This document shows positions 22,879-32,253 of a stretch of 49,895 bases of DNA, in pieces. A model generated the notes under the pieces. The model was not told the DNA's origin, did not search any database, and worked only from the letters and a program-made list of their open reading frames with translations. The translations under genes and the position numbers were made by a program. The number at the start of each line of letters is the position of its first letter. The first letter of the stretch is position 1. This DNA is from an uncultured Lentisphaerota bacterium (GTDB taxonomy: Bacteria > Verrucomicrobiota > Kiritimatiellia > CAIQIC01): the NCBI GenBank assembly GCA_903896925.1, contig CAITZM010000162.1, positions 1-49,895 of the forward strand. The letters are read 5' to 3'.

Positions 22879-24621
22879 ATGAGCGAGACGGCCGTATTTT
22901 CTGAAACCATCGAGCAAGGCCTCTCGGCCTGGATGCACCGCGCCTTCGCGGAGGTCTTTCCCGAGACCGACCTGGCGGCCCTGCCGTTAAATGTTGTCGC
23001 CACAACGGATGCGACGTTCGGCGACTACCAGTGCAACGCGGCGATGTCCGCCGCAAAGCTGCTGAAAATGAAGCCGCGCGACGTCGCACAGGCCGTCGTG
23101 GACCGCGCCCAACTGCCCGACAGCGTCGCCAAGCTGGACATCGCCGGACCGGGCTTCCTGAACATCCATCTCTCGTCCGACTGGCTCGCGCGGCGGCTCG
23201 AGGGCGTGCAGGCCGATGCGCGCCTGGGCGTGCCGGCGGCGGGGCAGGGGAAGACCGTCATCCTCGACTATTCCAGCCCGAATGTCGCCAAGCCGATGCA
23301 CATCGGCCACATCCGCTCCACCGTGATCGGCAACGCGCTCGACCGGATGCACCGCTGCCTCGGCTGGCGCGTTCTTGCCGACAACCACCTGGGCGACTGG
23401 GGCACGCAATTTGGCCTGCTCATCCTCGGCTTCCGCACGTTCGCCGACCCGGCAGCCTACGAGGCCTCGCCGATCGAGGAACTCGAGCGCGTGTATGTGG
23501 CCAGTTATAACCGCAGCAAGGAGGACGAGGCTTGGAAGACCGCCACGCGGGCGGAACTGGTCAAGCTGCAGCAGGGCGATCCGGACAACCGCAAGCTCTG
23601 GGAGTCGTTCATCGAGCACAGCCTGCGCGAGTTCGACCGCATCTATACCCGGCTGGGGGTGAAGTTCGATCTTGTGCGCGGCGAGAGTTATTACAACGCC
23701 CAACTCGCCGGTGTCGTCGCGCTGCTGCAGGCCCAGGGGCTGGCCGAGGAAAGCGAAGGCGCGCTGATCGTCAAGCTGGAGGCCGAGAAGCTGACGCCCT
23801 GCCTCGTCCGCAAGAGCGACGGTGGTTACAACTATGCGACGACCGACATCGCCACCGTGCTGGGGCGCACCGCGGAGTTCAAGCCGGACGCGATCGTCTA
23901 TGTCACCGACGAGCGCCAACAGCTGCACTTCAAGCAATTCTTCACCGTCTGCCGCAAACTTGGCTTGACCACCAAGCTGCAGCATGTCTGGTTCGGGCTG
24001 ATGCGCCTGCCGGAAGGCACGTTTTCGACCCGCGAGGGCAACGTCATCAAGCTCGACCGCCTGCTCGACGAGGCCGAGACGCGCGCGCTGGCGATCGTCC
24101 AGCAGACCAGTCCGGCGATGCCGCCCGAACAGCAGCGCGAGGTCGCGCGCGCGGTCGGCCTGGGTGCGGTCAAGTACGCCGACCTCAGCCAGAACCCGCA
24201 GAGCCTCGTCACCTTCACGTGGGACAAGGCCCTCGCGCTCGACGGCAACAGCGCGCCCTACCTGCAATATGCCTGCGCCCGGATCGCCAGCGTGCAGGAT
24301 AAATATCGCGAACGCTTCCCCGGTGGCGAACCGACGGCGCACCCGATCCGCCTGGCCGATCCGATCGAGCGCACGCTCGGCCTCAAGCTGTTGCGGTTCG
24401 CCGATGTGCTGGAGCGCGCCGCCGAGCAGTTCCGCCCGAACCAGCTCGCCGACTACCTGTTTGACCTCGCCCAGTCCTACAGCAGTTTCTACCAGAACCT
24501 GCCGTTCCTGAAGGCCGAGGAAGGTGTCCGCGAAAGCCGCGTGCGGCTTTGCGCGCTCACCGCCCGCACGCTCCGCTGCGGCCTGGACCTGCTGGGCATC
24601 GAGACGCCGGCGCGGATTTAA
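22879..24621 (+). CDS. argS: Arginine--tRNA ligase
   Basis: Class I aminoacyl-tRNA synthetase charging tRNA-Arg. 580 aa, normal length. The N-terminal Add1 tRNA-recognition domain (TTDATFGDYQCNAAMSAAK, GPGFLNIHLS) is followed by the catalytic Rossmann fold with SSPNVAKPMHIGHIRST (HIGH motif), LADNHLGDWGTQFGLLI, YATTDIATVLGR, VYVTDERQQLHF and FSTREGNVIKL (the KMSKS position, degenerate as usual in ArgRS), then the helical anticodon-binding domain ending FYQNLPFLKAEEGVRESR and LCALTARTLRCGLDLLGIE. No Shine-Dalgarno of note is seen before the ATG. It is divergent from the DUF2934 gene. Confidence 0.97.
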   Translation: MSETAVFSETIEQGLSAWMHRAFAEVFPETDLAALPLNVVATTDATFGDYQCNAAMSAAKLLKMKPRDVAQAVVDRAQLPDSVAKLDIAGPGFLNIHLSSDWLARRLEGVQADARLGVPAAGQGKTVILDYSSPNVAKPMHIGHIRSTVIGNALDRMHRCLGWRVLADNHLGDWGTQFGLLILGFRTFADPAAYEASPIEELERVYVASYNRSKEDEAWKTATRAELVKLQQGDPDNRKLWESFIEHSLREFDRIYTRLGVKFDLVRGESYYNAQLAGVVALLQAQGLAEESEGALIVKLEAEKLTPCLVRKSDGGYNYATTDIATVLGRTAEFKPDAIVYVTDERQQLHFKQFFTVCRKLGLTTKLQHVWFGLMRLPEGTFSTREGNVIKLDRLLDEAETRALAIVQQTSPAMPPEQQREVARAVGLGAVKYADLSQNPQSLVTFTWDKALALDGNSAPYLQYACARIASVQDKYRERFPGGEPTAHPIRLADPIERTLGLKLLRFADVLERAAEQFRPNQLADYLFDLAQSYSSFYQNLPFLKAEEGVRESRVRLCALTARTLRCGLDLLGIETPARI

Positions 24622-24799
24622 CTGCCTGGCAGAGCGGTGTGCCCTGGCGCGCGTTTGGATCAACTCTGCCCTTTTCCCGGGGTCGGCTGAGGGGTCTCGT
24701 CTTTTTTCATGTCTCGGTCTCAAGGCCTGTTCGCTGTGGCGGTGGAGTTGCAGGCACCGGCGCGCAAAGCGCACGGTGCATTTGCTTCCGGACGCCGGC

Positions 24800-24808
24800 T
24801 GCTATAAG
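24800..24808 (+). promoter_or_regulatory. Extended -10 promoter for ferritin gene
   Basis: TGCTATAAG (TG at 24800-24801, TATAAG at 24803-24808) is an extended -10 element, with TTGCTT at 24782-24787 as a weak -35 at 15-bp spacing. The start point would fall near 24815, about 20 nt before the ferritin ATG. No Fur box is evident. Confidence 0.45.
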
Positions 24809-24835
24809 ATAGGCCAAACGAAAGGGACTGTGATT

Positions 24836-25330
24836 ATGATTAAAAAGAACATCGCGGATGCTTTGAACCTGCAGATCCAGCACGAGCAGAACAATGCGCA
24901 GCGCTACCAGGCCGTGGCGCTTTACTTCGAGAGCCTGAACCTGCACGGCTTGTCCGCCTGGCTGAACCAGCAGGCCGGCGACGAGCGCGGGCATGCCGAT
25001 AAATTCATCAAGCACATGGTGGACCGCGGCGGCGTGGTCAAGCTGGGTGCGCTGGCGGCGCCCCAGTCGACGTTCGAGCACCCGCTCGAGGCCATTCAGA
25101 ATGTGCAGGCCGTGGAGCGCGCCACAACGGCGCTCATCGACAAGCTGATGACGCTGGCCCGCAAGGAAGGCGATTACGCGCTCGAAGTGCTCCTGCACTG
25201 GTTTATCGGCGAGCAGGTCGAGGAAGAGCAGTGGACCACGGAGCTGACCGCCGAGATGGAGCAGTTCTACAAGAAGCCCGGCCAGCTGTATATGCTCGAC
25301 CACCAGTGGGGCAAGCGCGTCAAAGGTTGA
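24836..25330 (+). CDS. Bacterial non-heme ferritin
   Basis: Iron-storage protein forming a 24-subunit shell, 164 aa like E. coli FtnA. The four-helix bundle carries ferroxidase ligands at expected places: Glu17 in LQIQHEQNNAQRYQ, Glu49 and His52 in AGDERGHADKFIKH, the helix-C Glu in AVERATTALI, and Glu/Gln in FIGEQVEEEQWTTEL. The last helix ends YMLDHQWGKRVKG. The start at 24836 has AAAGGGA about 9 nt upstream. Cytosolic; oxidises Fe(II) and stores it. It is monocistronic with its own promoter and precedes a CBS-domain gene. Confidence 0.93.
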   Translation: MIKKNIADALNLQIQHEQNNAQRYQAVALYFESLNLHGLSAWLNQQAGDERGHADKFIKHMVDRGGVVKLGALAAPQSTFEHPLEAIQNVQAVERATTALIDKLMTLARKEGDYALEVLLHWFIGEQVEEEQWTTELTAEMEQFYKKPGQLYMLDHQWGKRVKG

Positions 25331-25438
25331 CGTGCCCCGCCACGCTCGCACGTCCGCACGTGTGGGCGTGGCGTCATCTGCCCGGCCCGCCGCTCCAGTC
25401 CTGTTGCCGGACTGCTTTATTTATTTTCCGCAGCCGTG

Positions 25439-25444
25439 TATACT
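25439..25444 (+). promoter_or_regulatory. Candidate -10 box of the CBS-domain gene
   Basis: TATACT at 25439-25444 matches five of six consensus bases and stands 44 bp before the ATG. The -35 at 17-bp spacing is TTTATT, weak. The surrounding 25410-25445 is notably AT-rich. Confidence 0.4.
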
Positions 25445-25487
25445 GCGAACGCCGCAGAGGAATGTTGCGGCGAATAGGAGCAGGCTC

Positions 25488-25922
25488 ATGACAACAGTGG
25501 AACGCATATTGGATGGAAAAGGGCGGCAGGTCTTCACGTGCGCGCCTGGCGACACGGTGCACGAGGCGGTCTTGCAGATGGCCAAGTATGGCGTCGGCGC
25601 GCTGCTGGTCCTGGACGCCAAGGGCAAGCTGAACGGCATCGTTTCCGAACGCGATCTGCTGCACAAGGTCGTGCTGGCGGAAAAGAAGAGCCGCGACCTC
25701 AAGGTGCGCGACATCATGTCCGCCCCGCGCTGGACCATCACCCCCGACCAGAAGATCGATGAGTGCATGGAGCTGATGACCACCAACCGCATCCGGCACC
25801 TGCCCGTCTTGCAGAAGAACAAGGTGGTCGGCCTGATCTCCATCGGCGACGTGGTGAAGTTCCTGATGAACGAGAAGGACTTCATCATCAACCAGCTCGA
25901 AGCCTATATCACGGCCGGCTGA
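25488..25922 (+). CDS. Tandem CBS-domain protein
   Basis: A 144-aa stand-alone protein of two CBS motifs forming one Bateman module: the first is VFTCAPGDTVHEAVLQMAKY then GALLVLDAKGKLNGIVSERDLL, the second is MSAPRWTITPDQKIDECMELM, RIRHLPVLQKNKVVGLISIGDVV. Bateman modules bind adenine nucleotides or S-adenosyl compounds and act as energy or metabolite sensors; the partner is not evident. AGGAG at 25476-25480 is 7 nt before the ATG, fixing the start. A perfect 10-bp hairpin and then a terminator follow. Confidence 0.93.
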   Translation: MTTVERILDGKGRQVFTCAPGDTVHEAVLQMAKYGVGALLVLDAKGKLNGIVSERDLLHKVVLAEKKSRDLKVRDIMSAPRWTITPDQKIDECMELMTTNRIRHLPVLQKNKVVGLISIGDVVKFLMNEKDFIINQLEAYITAG

Positions 25923-25932
25923 AGTTTTTCCG

Positions 25933-26002
25933 GTCCGGCCGCGTGCGGCCGGACTTGCGCCGCGGAGCGTTTCCCTCATGGTGGGAAACGCTCCTTTTTT
26001 TT
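25933..26002 (+). terminator. Double hairpin with intrinsic terminator after CBS gene
   Basis: A perfect 10-bp stem GTCCGGCCGC/GCGGCCGGAC with a 2-nt loop (25933-25954) is followed by GGAGCGTTTCCC/GGGAAACGCTCC (25964-25975 and 25983-25994) and eight T. The second is a classical rho-independent terminator. It lies 50 bp from the stop of the convergent histidine kinase gene, and on the minus strand it has no U-tract of its own. Confidence 0.9.
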
Positions 26003-26051
26003 GGCGGGAGTGTCAGGAGCACCGGTCGTTCGTGCGCGGGCCGCTGTGTTC

Positions 26052-29000
26052 CTAGGCTGGCGGCGGGGTGGGGGGCGCATCGAGCGCGGCCCGGATGCGC
26101 TGTGCGAGGGCGGCCGCGGTAAAAGGTTTTTGCATGACGTGCAGGCCGGCGGGCAGGTGGCCGTGCCGCTCCAGGCTGTCCTCGGGATAGCCGGACATAT
26201 AGAGGACGCGGATGCCGGGCCTGAGCACCTGGACGCGCTCCGCCAGCCCTTTCCCTCCCAGCTCGGGCATGACCACATCGGTGAGAAGCAAATGGATCGG
26301 TTCCGCATGGTGCTCGCAGAGGCGCAAGGCCTCCGCCGCCGTGGACGCCGGCAAAACTTTATACCCTTGCTGCTTCAGCATGCTCTGGATCAGGTTCAGC
26401 GCGCTCGCCTCGTCCTCCGCCAGCAGGATCGTTTCCGTGCCCGGAGGTATGCACTCCGCTGTTTCCGTCGTGGCGTCGCAGGCGGCCTCGCTCGACCGGG
26501 GCAGGCAGATGGTAAAGGTGGCCCCCTGGCCGGGCGCGCTGTGGACGGCGATGGTGCCGTTGTTTTGCGTGACGATGCCGTAGACCGTGGCCAGTCCCAT
26601 GCCGGTGCCCTTGCCCACGCCCTTGGTCGTGAAGAACGGCTCGAAGATGTGCGACTGGATCTCCGGGGTCATGCCCGCGCCGTCATCGCGGAAGGTCAGC
26701 ACCACATAGTCCCCGGGGGCGGCCGCAGTGCCCTGTGCCGGTTGATCGGACGAGGGGATCCGGCGCAGGGCGGTTTCGATGAACAGATGGCCGGTGTCGG
26801 CGATGGCGTCGCGCGCGTTGACCGCCAGATTGGCCACGATTTGATCCAGCTGGCTGGGATCCATGAAGACATGGCCGAGGTCCGGCTGCGGCACAAAGTG
26901 CAGCCGGATGTTTTCACCGATCAGGCGGCCCAGCATTTTCAAGCTGCCGGAGATCGCCGCGTTCACATCCAGCTCGACCGGCGCGATCGTCTGCTGCCGG
27001 GAGAAGGTCAGCAGTTGCCGGACAAGGTCGGCCGAGCGGCGGGCCGCCTGCTGGATCTCGTGGAGGTCCTCCTGGAGCGGATGGTCGGGTGGCAAATGCG
27101 CCAGAACGATTTCCGTAAAGCCCCGCATGACCAGGAGCTGGTTGTTGAAATCATGGGCCACGCCGCTGGCCAGCCGGCCCACGGCCTCCATTTTTGCGGC
27201 CTGCCGGTTCTGCGCCTCCAGCGCCACCTCGCGGGTCACGTCGCGTTGGACGGCCACGTAGTTGCTGACCACACCCTCAGCATTGAGGACGGGCGAGATC
27301 GTCGCCTCTTCCTCGATGAGCGAGCCGTCTTTGCGCCGGTTGATGAAGTGCCCGTGCCAGACCTGCCCGGTGCCCAGCGTGGCCCACATCCGCCGGTAGA
27401 AATCCAGATCTTGCTTGCCGCTCTTGAGCAGGCGCGGGTTCTGGCCGTACGTTTCCCGGCGCGTGTAGCCTGTGATCTGCTCGAACGCCGGGTTGACGTA
27501 GAGGATCCGGGCTTCGGCGTCGGTGATCACGATTGGTTCCGCCGCCTGTTCGACCGCCATGGCCAGACGGGCCGCGGAGGCATCCGTGCGCAACCGTTCC
27601 GAGATGTCCCAGAAGATGCCCTGGATGCCGACGATGGCGCCGGCGGCATCGCGTAGCGGGGTTTTCACGATTTGCACGAACATCTTCCGGCCCTCCACGG
27701 TCCGGTGCTCCTCGGTTTTATCCAGGGTCTGGCCCGTCTCCATGACGCTGAGGTCGTCCTGCCGGTACGCCTGGGCCAGGTGCGGGGGGAAAAACGCGGC
27801 GTCGGTTTGGCCGAGGATCTCCGCCACGGGACGGCCCACGTCGTCCGCGAAGCGCTGGTTGCAGAACAGGAACCGCCCCTCGCGGTCCTTGCGGAAGACG
27901 CACTGCGGCAGGTGCTCCACCAGCGAGCAATACAGCGCCTGGGAGGCGCGCAACGCCTCCTCCGCCCGCTTGCGTTCGCTGATGTCGCGCACCACGCCCT
28001 GCACCGCGGTCAGCTGGCCCTGCGCATCCACCACGCCGCTGGTGGTCAGCTCCGCCCAGACCCGGCTCGCATCCCGGCAGCGGATCTCGAACTCCACACT
28101 GCTCGCGGCGACCTGGCCGGTGCTGCGCTGGTGCAGGCGGGCGCGCACGAGCTCGTGATACTCCGGCGCCACCACGTCCAGTACGTTCATGCCCAGCAAC
28201 TGCTCCGGCGTGAAGCCGCTCAGCCGCTCCGCCGTCGCATTGGCGAACAGGAAGCGGCCCTGCAGGTCGATCTGGAAGATGACCTCGCGCGTGTTGTCGA
28301 TGATGCGCTGCAGATGCTGCTGGGAGCCGTGCACGGCCAGCTCGGCCCGCTTGCGCGCGGTGATGTCGCGCACCACGGCTTGCACCGCCACCAGCTGGCC
28401 GTCCGCATCCAGCACCCCGCTCGTGGTCAGCTCCGCCCACACCGAGTGGCCCGCCTCGTGCCGGATCAGGAACTCCACATCGCTCTCGGCGCTGTGGCCC
28501 GCGGCGCGCGCCTGCAGGCGGGACAGGACCAGGGGGTGATAGTCCGCCGTCACCACGTCCAGCACGTTCATGTGCATCAACTGCTCCGGCGTATAGCCGC
28601 TCAGGCGCGTCGCCGCCGCGTTGGCAAAGATGAAGTTGCCCTTCAGGTCGATCTGGAAGATGACTTCCCGCGTCGTGTCGATGATGCGCTGGAGATAATG
28701 CTTGGACGCCTGGACCGCCAGCTCGGCCCGCTTGCGCGCGGTGATATCGCGCACCACCCCCTGCAGGGCGATCAGTTGCGCCTCCGCATCCACGACGCCG
28801 CTGGTCGTCAGCTCCGCCCAGAGCTGGTGTCCATCCCGGTGCCGGATCTCGAAGTCGACGCTGCTCTCGGCGATGTTGCCGGCGATGCGCTGGCGCAGGC
28901 GGTCGTGCACGAGTTCGTGATACGCCGGCGCCACGACGTCCACGATCCGCATCTGCAGCAGCTGGTCCGGCGTATAACCGCTGAACTTTTCCGCCGTCGC

Positions 29001-29582
29001 GTTGACGAAGACAAAGCGGCCCTGCAGATCGATCTGGAAGATGACCTCGCGCGTGTTGTCGATGATATGCTGGAGATATTGCTTGGAGCCATGCAGCGCC
29101 ACCTCGGCGCGCTTGCGCTGGGTGATGTCGCGCGCCTCGCCGTGGACGGCGACGAGGCGCTCCGTGGCATCCTTCACGCTGCTGAGGTTCAACTCCAGCC
29201 AGACCCGGCGGCGGTCCTTGCGCCAGATCTCCACCTCCAGCTGCCCGTCCGCGACCAATCCCGCCATCCGCTCCTGCAGCCGGTCGCGCACCAGCGCATG
29301 GTAATCCTGGACCAGCAGGGCCCACAGGTTCAGGCGGAGCAGTTCCTCCGGCGTATACCCGCTCACGTGTTCCGCGGCGGCGTTGGCAAACAGGAACCTG
29401 CCCTGGAGGTCGAACTGAAAGCTTGCTGCGCGGGCGTTATCCGGCGTCTGCGGCTGTGGGGGGCGCTCCGCCGCCGGTGCTGCAACCGGTCCCGGCAGCC
29501 CCGGGTCTGGCACCGGCACATCGGCATTGGATCGGTCTGTGCTCATGAGCCACGTGTTGGTTAAAACCGCACCTCCTTGCAC
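26052..29582 (-). CDS. Hybrid sensor histidine kinase with six PAS domains and C-terminal receiver
   Basis: A 1176-aa cytosolic signalling protein without membrane segments. Six PAS/PAC units occupy about residues 50-160, 161-287, 288-414, 415-541, 542-668 and 669-791; units two to four are exactly 127 residues each and close copies, all with NTREVIFQIDL or TTREVIFQIDL, SG(Y/F)TP, WAELTTSGV and a RKRAE end. HisKA has phospho-accepting His810 in ASGVAHDFNNQLLVMRG; the HATPase domain shows VANLAVNARDAI (N box), FRDDGAGMTP (G1) and GVGKGTGMGLATVYG (G2/F). The receiver (ILLAEDEASA, LLLTDVVMPELGGKG, MQKPFT) closes the protein. The start is unclear: the ATG at 29582 has no ribosome site, while the ATG at 29546 has a perfect AAGGAGGTG but about 23 nt away. 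No partner response regulator is adjacent. Confidence 0.92.
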   Translation of the reverse strand: MQGGAVLTNTWLMSTDRSNADVPVPDPGLPGPVAAPAAERPPQPQTPDNARAASFQFDLQGRFLFANAAAEHVSGYTPEELLRLNLWALLVQDYHALVRDRLQERMAGLVADGQLEVEIWRKDRRRVWLELNLSSVKDATERLVAVHGEARDITQRKRAEVALHGSKQYLQHIIDNTREVIFQIDLQGRFVFVNATAEKFSGYTPDQLLQMRIVDVVAPAYHELVHDRLRQRIAGNIAESSVDFEIRHRDGHQLWAELTTSGVVDAEAQLIALQGVVRDITARKRAELAVQASKHYLQRIIDTTREVIFQIDLKGNFIFANAAATRLSGYTPEQLMHMNVLDVVTADYHPLVLSRLQARAAGHSAESDVEFLIRHEAGHSVWAELTTSGVLDADGQLVAVQAVVRDITARKRAELAVHGSQQHLQRIIDNTREVIFQIDLQGRFLFANATAERLSGFTPEQLLGMNVLDVVAPEYHELVRARLHQRSTGQVAASSVEFEIRCRDASRVWAELTTSGVVDAQGQLTAVQGVVRDISERKRAEEALRASQALYCSLVEHLPQCVFRKDREGRFLFCNQRFADDVGRPVAEILGQTDAAFFPPHLAQAYRQDDLSVMETGQTLDKTEEHRTVEGRKMFVQIVKTPLRDAAGAIVGIQGIFWDISERLRTDASAARLAMAVEQAAEPIVITDAEARILYVNPAFEQITGYTRRETYGQNPRLLKSGKQDLDFYRRMWATLGTGQVWHGHFINRRKDGSLIEEEATISPVLNAEGVVSNYVAVQRDVTREVALEAQNRQAAKMEAVGRLASGVAHDFNNQLLVMRGFTEIVLAHLPPDHPLQEDLHEIQQAARRSADLVRQLLTFSRQQTIAPVELDVNAAISGSLKMLGRLIGENIRLHFVPQPDLGHVFMDPSQLDQIVANLAVNARDAIADTGHLFIETALRRIPSSDQPAQGTAAAPGDYVVLTFRDDGAGMTPEIQSHIFEPFFTTKGVGKGTGMGLATVYGIVTQNNGTIAVHSAPGQGATFTICLPRSSEAACDATTETAECIPPGTETILLAEDEASALNLIQSMLKQQGYKVLPASTAAEALRLCEHHAEPIHLLLTDVVMPELGGKGLAERVQVLRPGIRVLYMSGYPEDSLERHGHLPAGLHVMQKPFTAAALAQRIRAALDAPPTPPPA

Positions 29583-29730
29583 GTTCGCGTATAGCCCTGC
29601 CGCCGGGCGGTGGCGACTGAAATCGCCTGCGCCTCAAGGCTCATTTTGGAGTAGGCCAAAATCCTAGCGGCCACGGGCCTGCCGTCGGGTGACGTCTGTC
29701 GCCCGGAGCTTTCCCCGATTTGGGTGGGGG

Positions 29731-31071
29731 TCAGTCCAGCGCGGACACGGGGCCGGACTCGTCGGGCGGTTCGGGCAGGAGCAGCGCGACGCAGCCGGCG
29801 AGGGGCGTCAGGAAACCGGCGTAGAGCAGCGCGTGGCGGAAGTCGCCGACGGGCGCGAAGAACGCGAAGATCACCGTGCCGGCCGCGGCGGCGATGCGGC
29901 CGAAGTTGTAGCAGAAGCCGGCACCGGTCGTGCGCAGCAGGACGGGGAACAGCGGCGGCATGTACATGGTGAACAGGCTGAAGACGCTGCTGCAGAAGCC
30001 GACCAGCGGGAACCAGAACCAGACCAGCTCGCGGTAGGCGTGCGGCCATGCGAACGTGCCGGTCGTCGCAAGGCAGAAGGCGAAGCACATGCCGGCGATG
30101 GAGCGGCGGTAGCCGAGGCGGCGCGCGAGCCAGCCGCAGAAGAAATTGCCGAAGATGGACACGCCGATGACCACGAAGAACGCGACGCTGACCAGCTTCT
30201 CCCTTTGATCCACCGGCCACGCGGCGAGCTCCGGCAGGTTGCGCAGGTGCTGGGCGTGCCAGAACATGAACGCCCACCACGCCGTCAGCGAGGCCGAGCA
30301 GACCACCAGGGTCAGGAGGGTGGTGCGCCGGATGGCGGGCGCAAAGAGTTGCAGGATGCCGGGCTCATTGCCCTGTGCGGCAGCCTTGGCGACGTGCCAG
30401 GTCTCCGGCTCCGGTACGTTGCGTCGGATCCAGAAGACGACCAGCGCGGGCAGGATGCCGACGAGGAACACCCAGCGCGGCTGATACGCGATGCCGCGCG
30501 CGGCGCTGAAGGAGACGAGGATATAGACGGTCAGGCAGGCGAGCAGGACGCCGATGTTCACGGCGGATTGCAGGACGGCGGCGATCCACGGGCGCCACTG
30601 CTTCGGCCACGTTTCCGAGAGCAGCGCGGAACCCACGGCCCACTCGCCGCCGATGCCGAGCGCGGCGAGGAAACGGCAGATGAGCAGCTGCCACCAGTTC
30701 TGCGAGAAGAACGCCAGGCCGGTGAAGATCGCGTAGGTCAGGATCGTCAGGCTCAGGGCTCGGCTGCGGCCGAGCCGGTCGCCGATGCGGCCGAAAAAAC
30801 CGCCGCCGAGCGCCCAACCGACGAGGAACGCGGCCTGGATCCATGAGCTCTTTTCCTTCACCAGCGGGTCGGCCGGGTTCAGTGCGGAGATGTCGCCCGC
30901 GTTCAGCAGCAGCTGCGCGACGAACGGCGCGGCGACCAGCGTGTAGAGGTGGATGTCCAGCCCGTCGAACAGCCAGCCGAGCCAGGCGGCGATGCCGGAC
31001 CGCCACTGCTGCGGTGATAGCTCGCGCAGGGTTTGCGCTTCGCGGGCGGGGCTTGGAACAGCTTCAGGCAT
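29731..31071 (-). CDS. MFS metabolite:H+ symporter family transporter
   Basis: A 446-aa major facilitator with twelve hydrophobic segments. MFS motif A is GRIGDRLGRSRALSLT between segments 2 and 3, and the AAHS/sialate-symporter style phrases GWLFDGLDIHLYTL and RFLAALGIGGEWAVGSALLSETWP are present, which points to a metabolite:proton symporter such as those for aromatic acids or sialic acid rather than a drug exporter. The second half has GNFFCGWLARRLGYRRSIAG as the motif A counterpart. No catabolic genes sit next to it, so the substrate is open; the GH78 gene 1.3 kb upstream on the same strand allows a sugar-acid link. No Shine-Dalgarno is visible. Confidence 0.88.
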   Translation of the reverse strand: MPEAVPSPAREAQTLRELSPQQWRSGIAAWLGWLFDGLDIHLYTLVAAPFVAQLLLNAGDISALNPADPLVKEKSSWIQAAFLVGWALGGGFFGRIGDRLGRSRALSLTILTYAIFTGLAFFSQNWWQLLICRFLAALGIGGEWAVGSALLSETWPKQWRPWIAAVLQSAVNIGVLLACLTVYILVSFSAARGIAYQPRWVFLVGILPALVVFWIRRNVPEPETWHVAKAAAQGNEPGILQLFAPAIRRTTLLTLVVCSASLTAWWAFMFWHAQHLRNLPELAAWPVDQREKLVSVAFFVVIGVSIFGNFFCGWLARRLGYRRSIAGMCFAFCLATTGTFAWPHAYRELVWFWFPLVGFCSSVFSLFTMYMPPLFPVLLRTTGAGFCYNFGRIAAAAGTVIFAFFAPVGDFRHALLYAGFLTPLAGCVALLLPEPPDESGPVSALD

Positions 31072-31160
31072 GGGTGGCTCGGTTGCTGGAGCGATAACGT
31101 TTATTCATGCGCGGTCATGCTAGGACACAGGCGGCGGCGGGGCAAGCGCGGAAGAGCAGC

Positions 31161-31188
31161 GATCAGCGATCAGAAGTCAGAGGTCAGC
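31161..31188 (+). repeat. Four tandem heptamers of the nnTCAGn type
   Basis: GATCAGC, GATCAGA, AGTCAGA and GGTCAGC stand in exact tandem in the 201-bp spacer between the MFS start and the secreted-protein stop. No gene is visible in the spacer. Confidence 0.75.
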
Positions 31189-31272
31189 GGGAGAAGCGCT
31201 TGCCGTGAAAGAACGCAGTACTTAGCGCAAGGCGGCACTCGTTGATTCTGGCCCGGATTTATCTTGCGGGAC

Positions 31273-32208
31273 TTAGGGTTTGGGCGTGGCTTTCTGGAAG
31301 GAGCGGGCCATCAGTTTCATGGTGGACAACTGCCCCGGGCCGGCCTTCTCGGTGGCGATGCCTTGCATGGCGTAATAGCCCTCGGCATCGAACAGGAGCA
31401 CTTGATAGACGAACATTTTGGCATTGCCGGTGCTATCGGTCGCGTCGGCCGTGGACTCAAAACCAGCCAGGCCAGCGACGGTAATGGGCTCGGTTCTCTG
31501 TACCCGAATGTTGGCGAGGGTGGCGACTTTCTGCAGGCGGGCCTCGGCAAAGAGGCGCTTGTCCGGGATGCTCAGCCCCTGGCTGGCCGAGGCGGCCGCG
31601 ACAAAGATGGGGCTATCCAGGCTCTTGACGGGAAACACGCCGCCCTTGCTGAAGAGCATGTTGTTGCCGATGACCTTCGCGAGCTGCAGGTCGTTGGTGG
31701 GGGTGATGCGAAAGGTCAGGCCCGCCAGGGGATCAACGGGGGCGCCGCTGGCCCGGGCGCCAAGCACCGCTGCCTTGAGGGGCGAGAGGAGGATGGCCTC
31801 AGAGGATTTTGGAAAGGAGGCGGTGACCAGAATGGTGCCCTTGTCGTCCCCGAAGAGACCCATCCACTTGAGGAACTCGACGCCGCGTGCGGTTTGACCG
31901 CTCAGGATCAACACGCCTTGCTGCTCGCCAAAAGTCACTTTGTCCTGACTTATAAACGCCAGGTTTTTCCGCATGAACCCCTCGGCGTTGAAATCCTTGG
32001 CCACCTCCGTGAACGGGGCCGGCAATTCGAGGACCATGAGGGAAGCGCCCGTTTCCTGCGACAGGTAACCGGGAAAACGATCGGCGACAACGAAACCTGC
32101 CGGTGGCGTCAGTACCACGCGCGTGCCTCTGACCGGCTTGGGTGTTTCCGCGGTCGTCGTGCTGGAAAGCAACGCGCTCATCACGAGTGCAACGATCCAT
32201 GATTTCAT
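31273..32208 (-). CDS. Exported protein of unknown function
   Basis: A 311-aa protein with the signal peptide MKSWIVALVMSALLSSTTTA|ET. The mature part looks like two related alpha/beta halves of about 140 residues: RGTRVVLTPPAGFVVADRFPGYLS, ASLMVLELPAPFTEVAKDFN, GVLILSGQTARGVEFLKWMGLFG then TNDLQLAKVIGNNMLFSKGG, and ITVAGLAGFESTADATDS, MFVYQVLLFDAEGYYAMQGIA. This arrangement recalls DcrB/PsbP-like folds (DUF1795), but I cannot assign it. AGGA stands about 8 nt before the ATG at 32208, which also begins the signal peptide. 123 bp downstream of the GH78 gene on the same strand. Confidence 0.78.
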   Translation of the reverse strand: MKSWIVALVMSALLSSTTTAETPKPVRGTRVVLTPPAGFVVADRFPGYLSQETGASLMVLELPAPFTEVAKDFNAEGFMRKNLAFISQDKVTFGEQQGVLILSGQTARGVEFLKWMGLFGDDKGTILVTASFPKSSEAILLSPLKAAVLGARASGAPVDPLAGLTFRITPTNDLQLAKVIGNNMLFSKGGVFPVKSLDSPIFVAAASASQGLSIPDKRLFAEARLQKVATLANIRVQRTEPITVAGLAGFESTADATDSTGNAKMFVYQVLLFDAEGYYAMQGIATEKAGPGQLSTMKLMARSFQKATPKP

Positions 32209-32253
32209 TTTTTCATCCTGTGCCTGATACGTTGTCCAATGTGACGCAATTTT

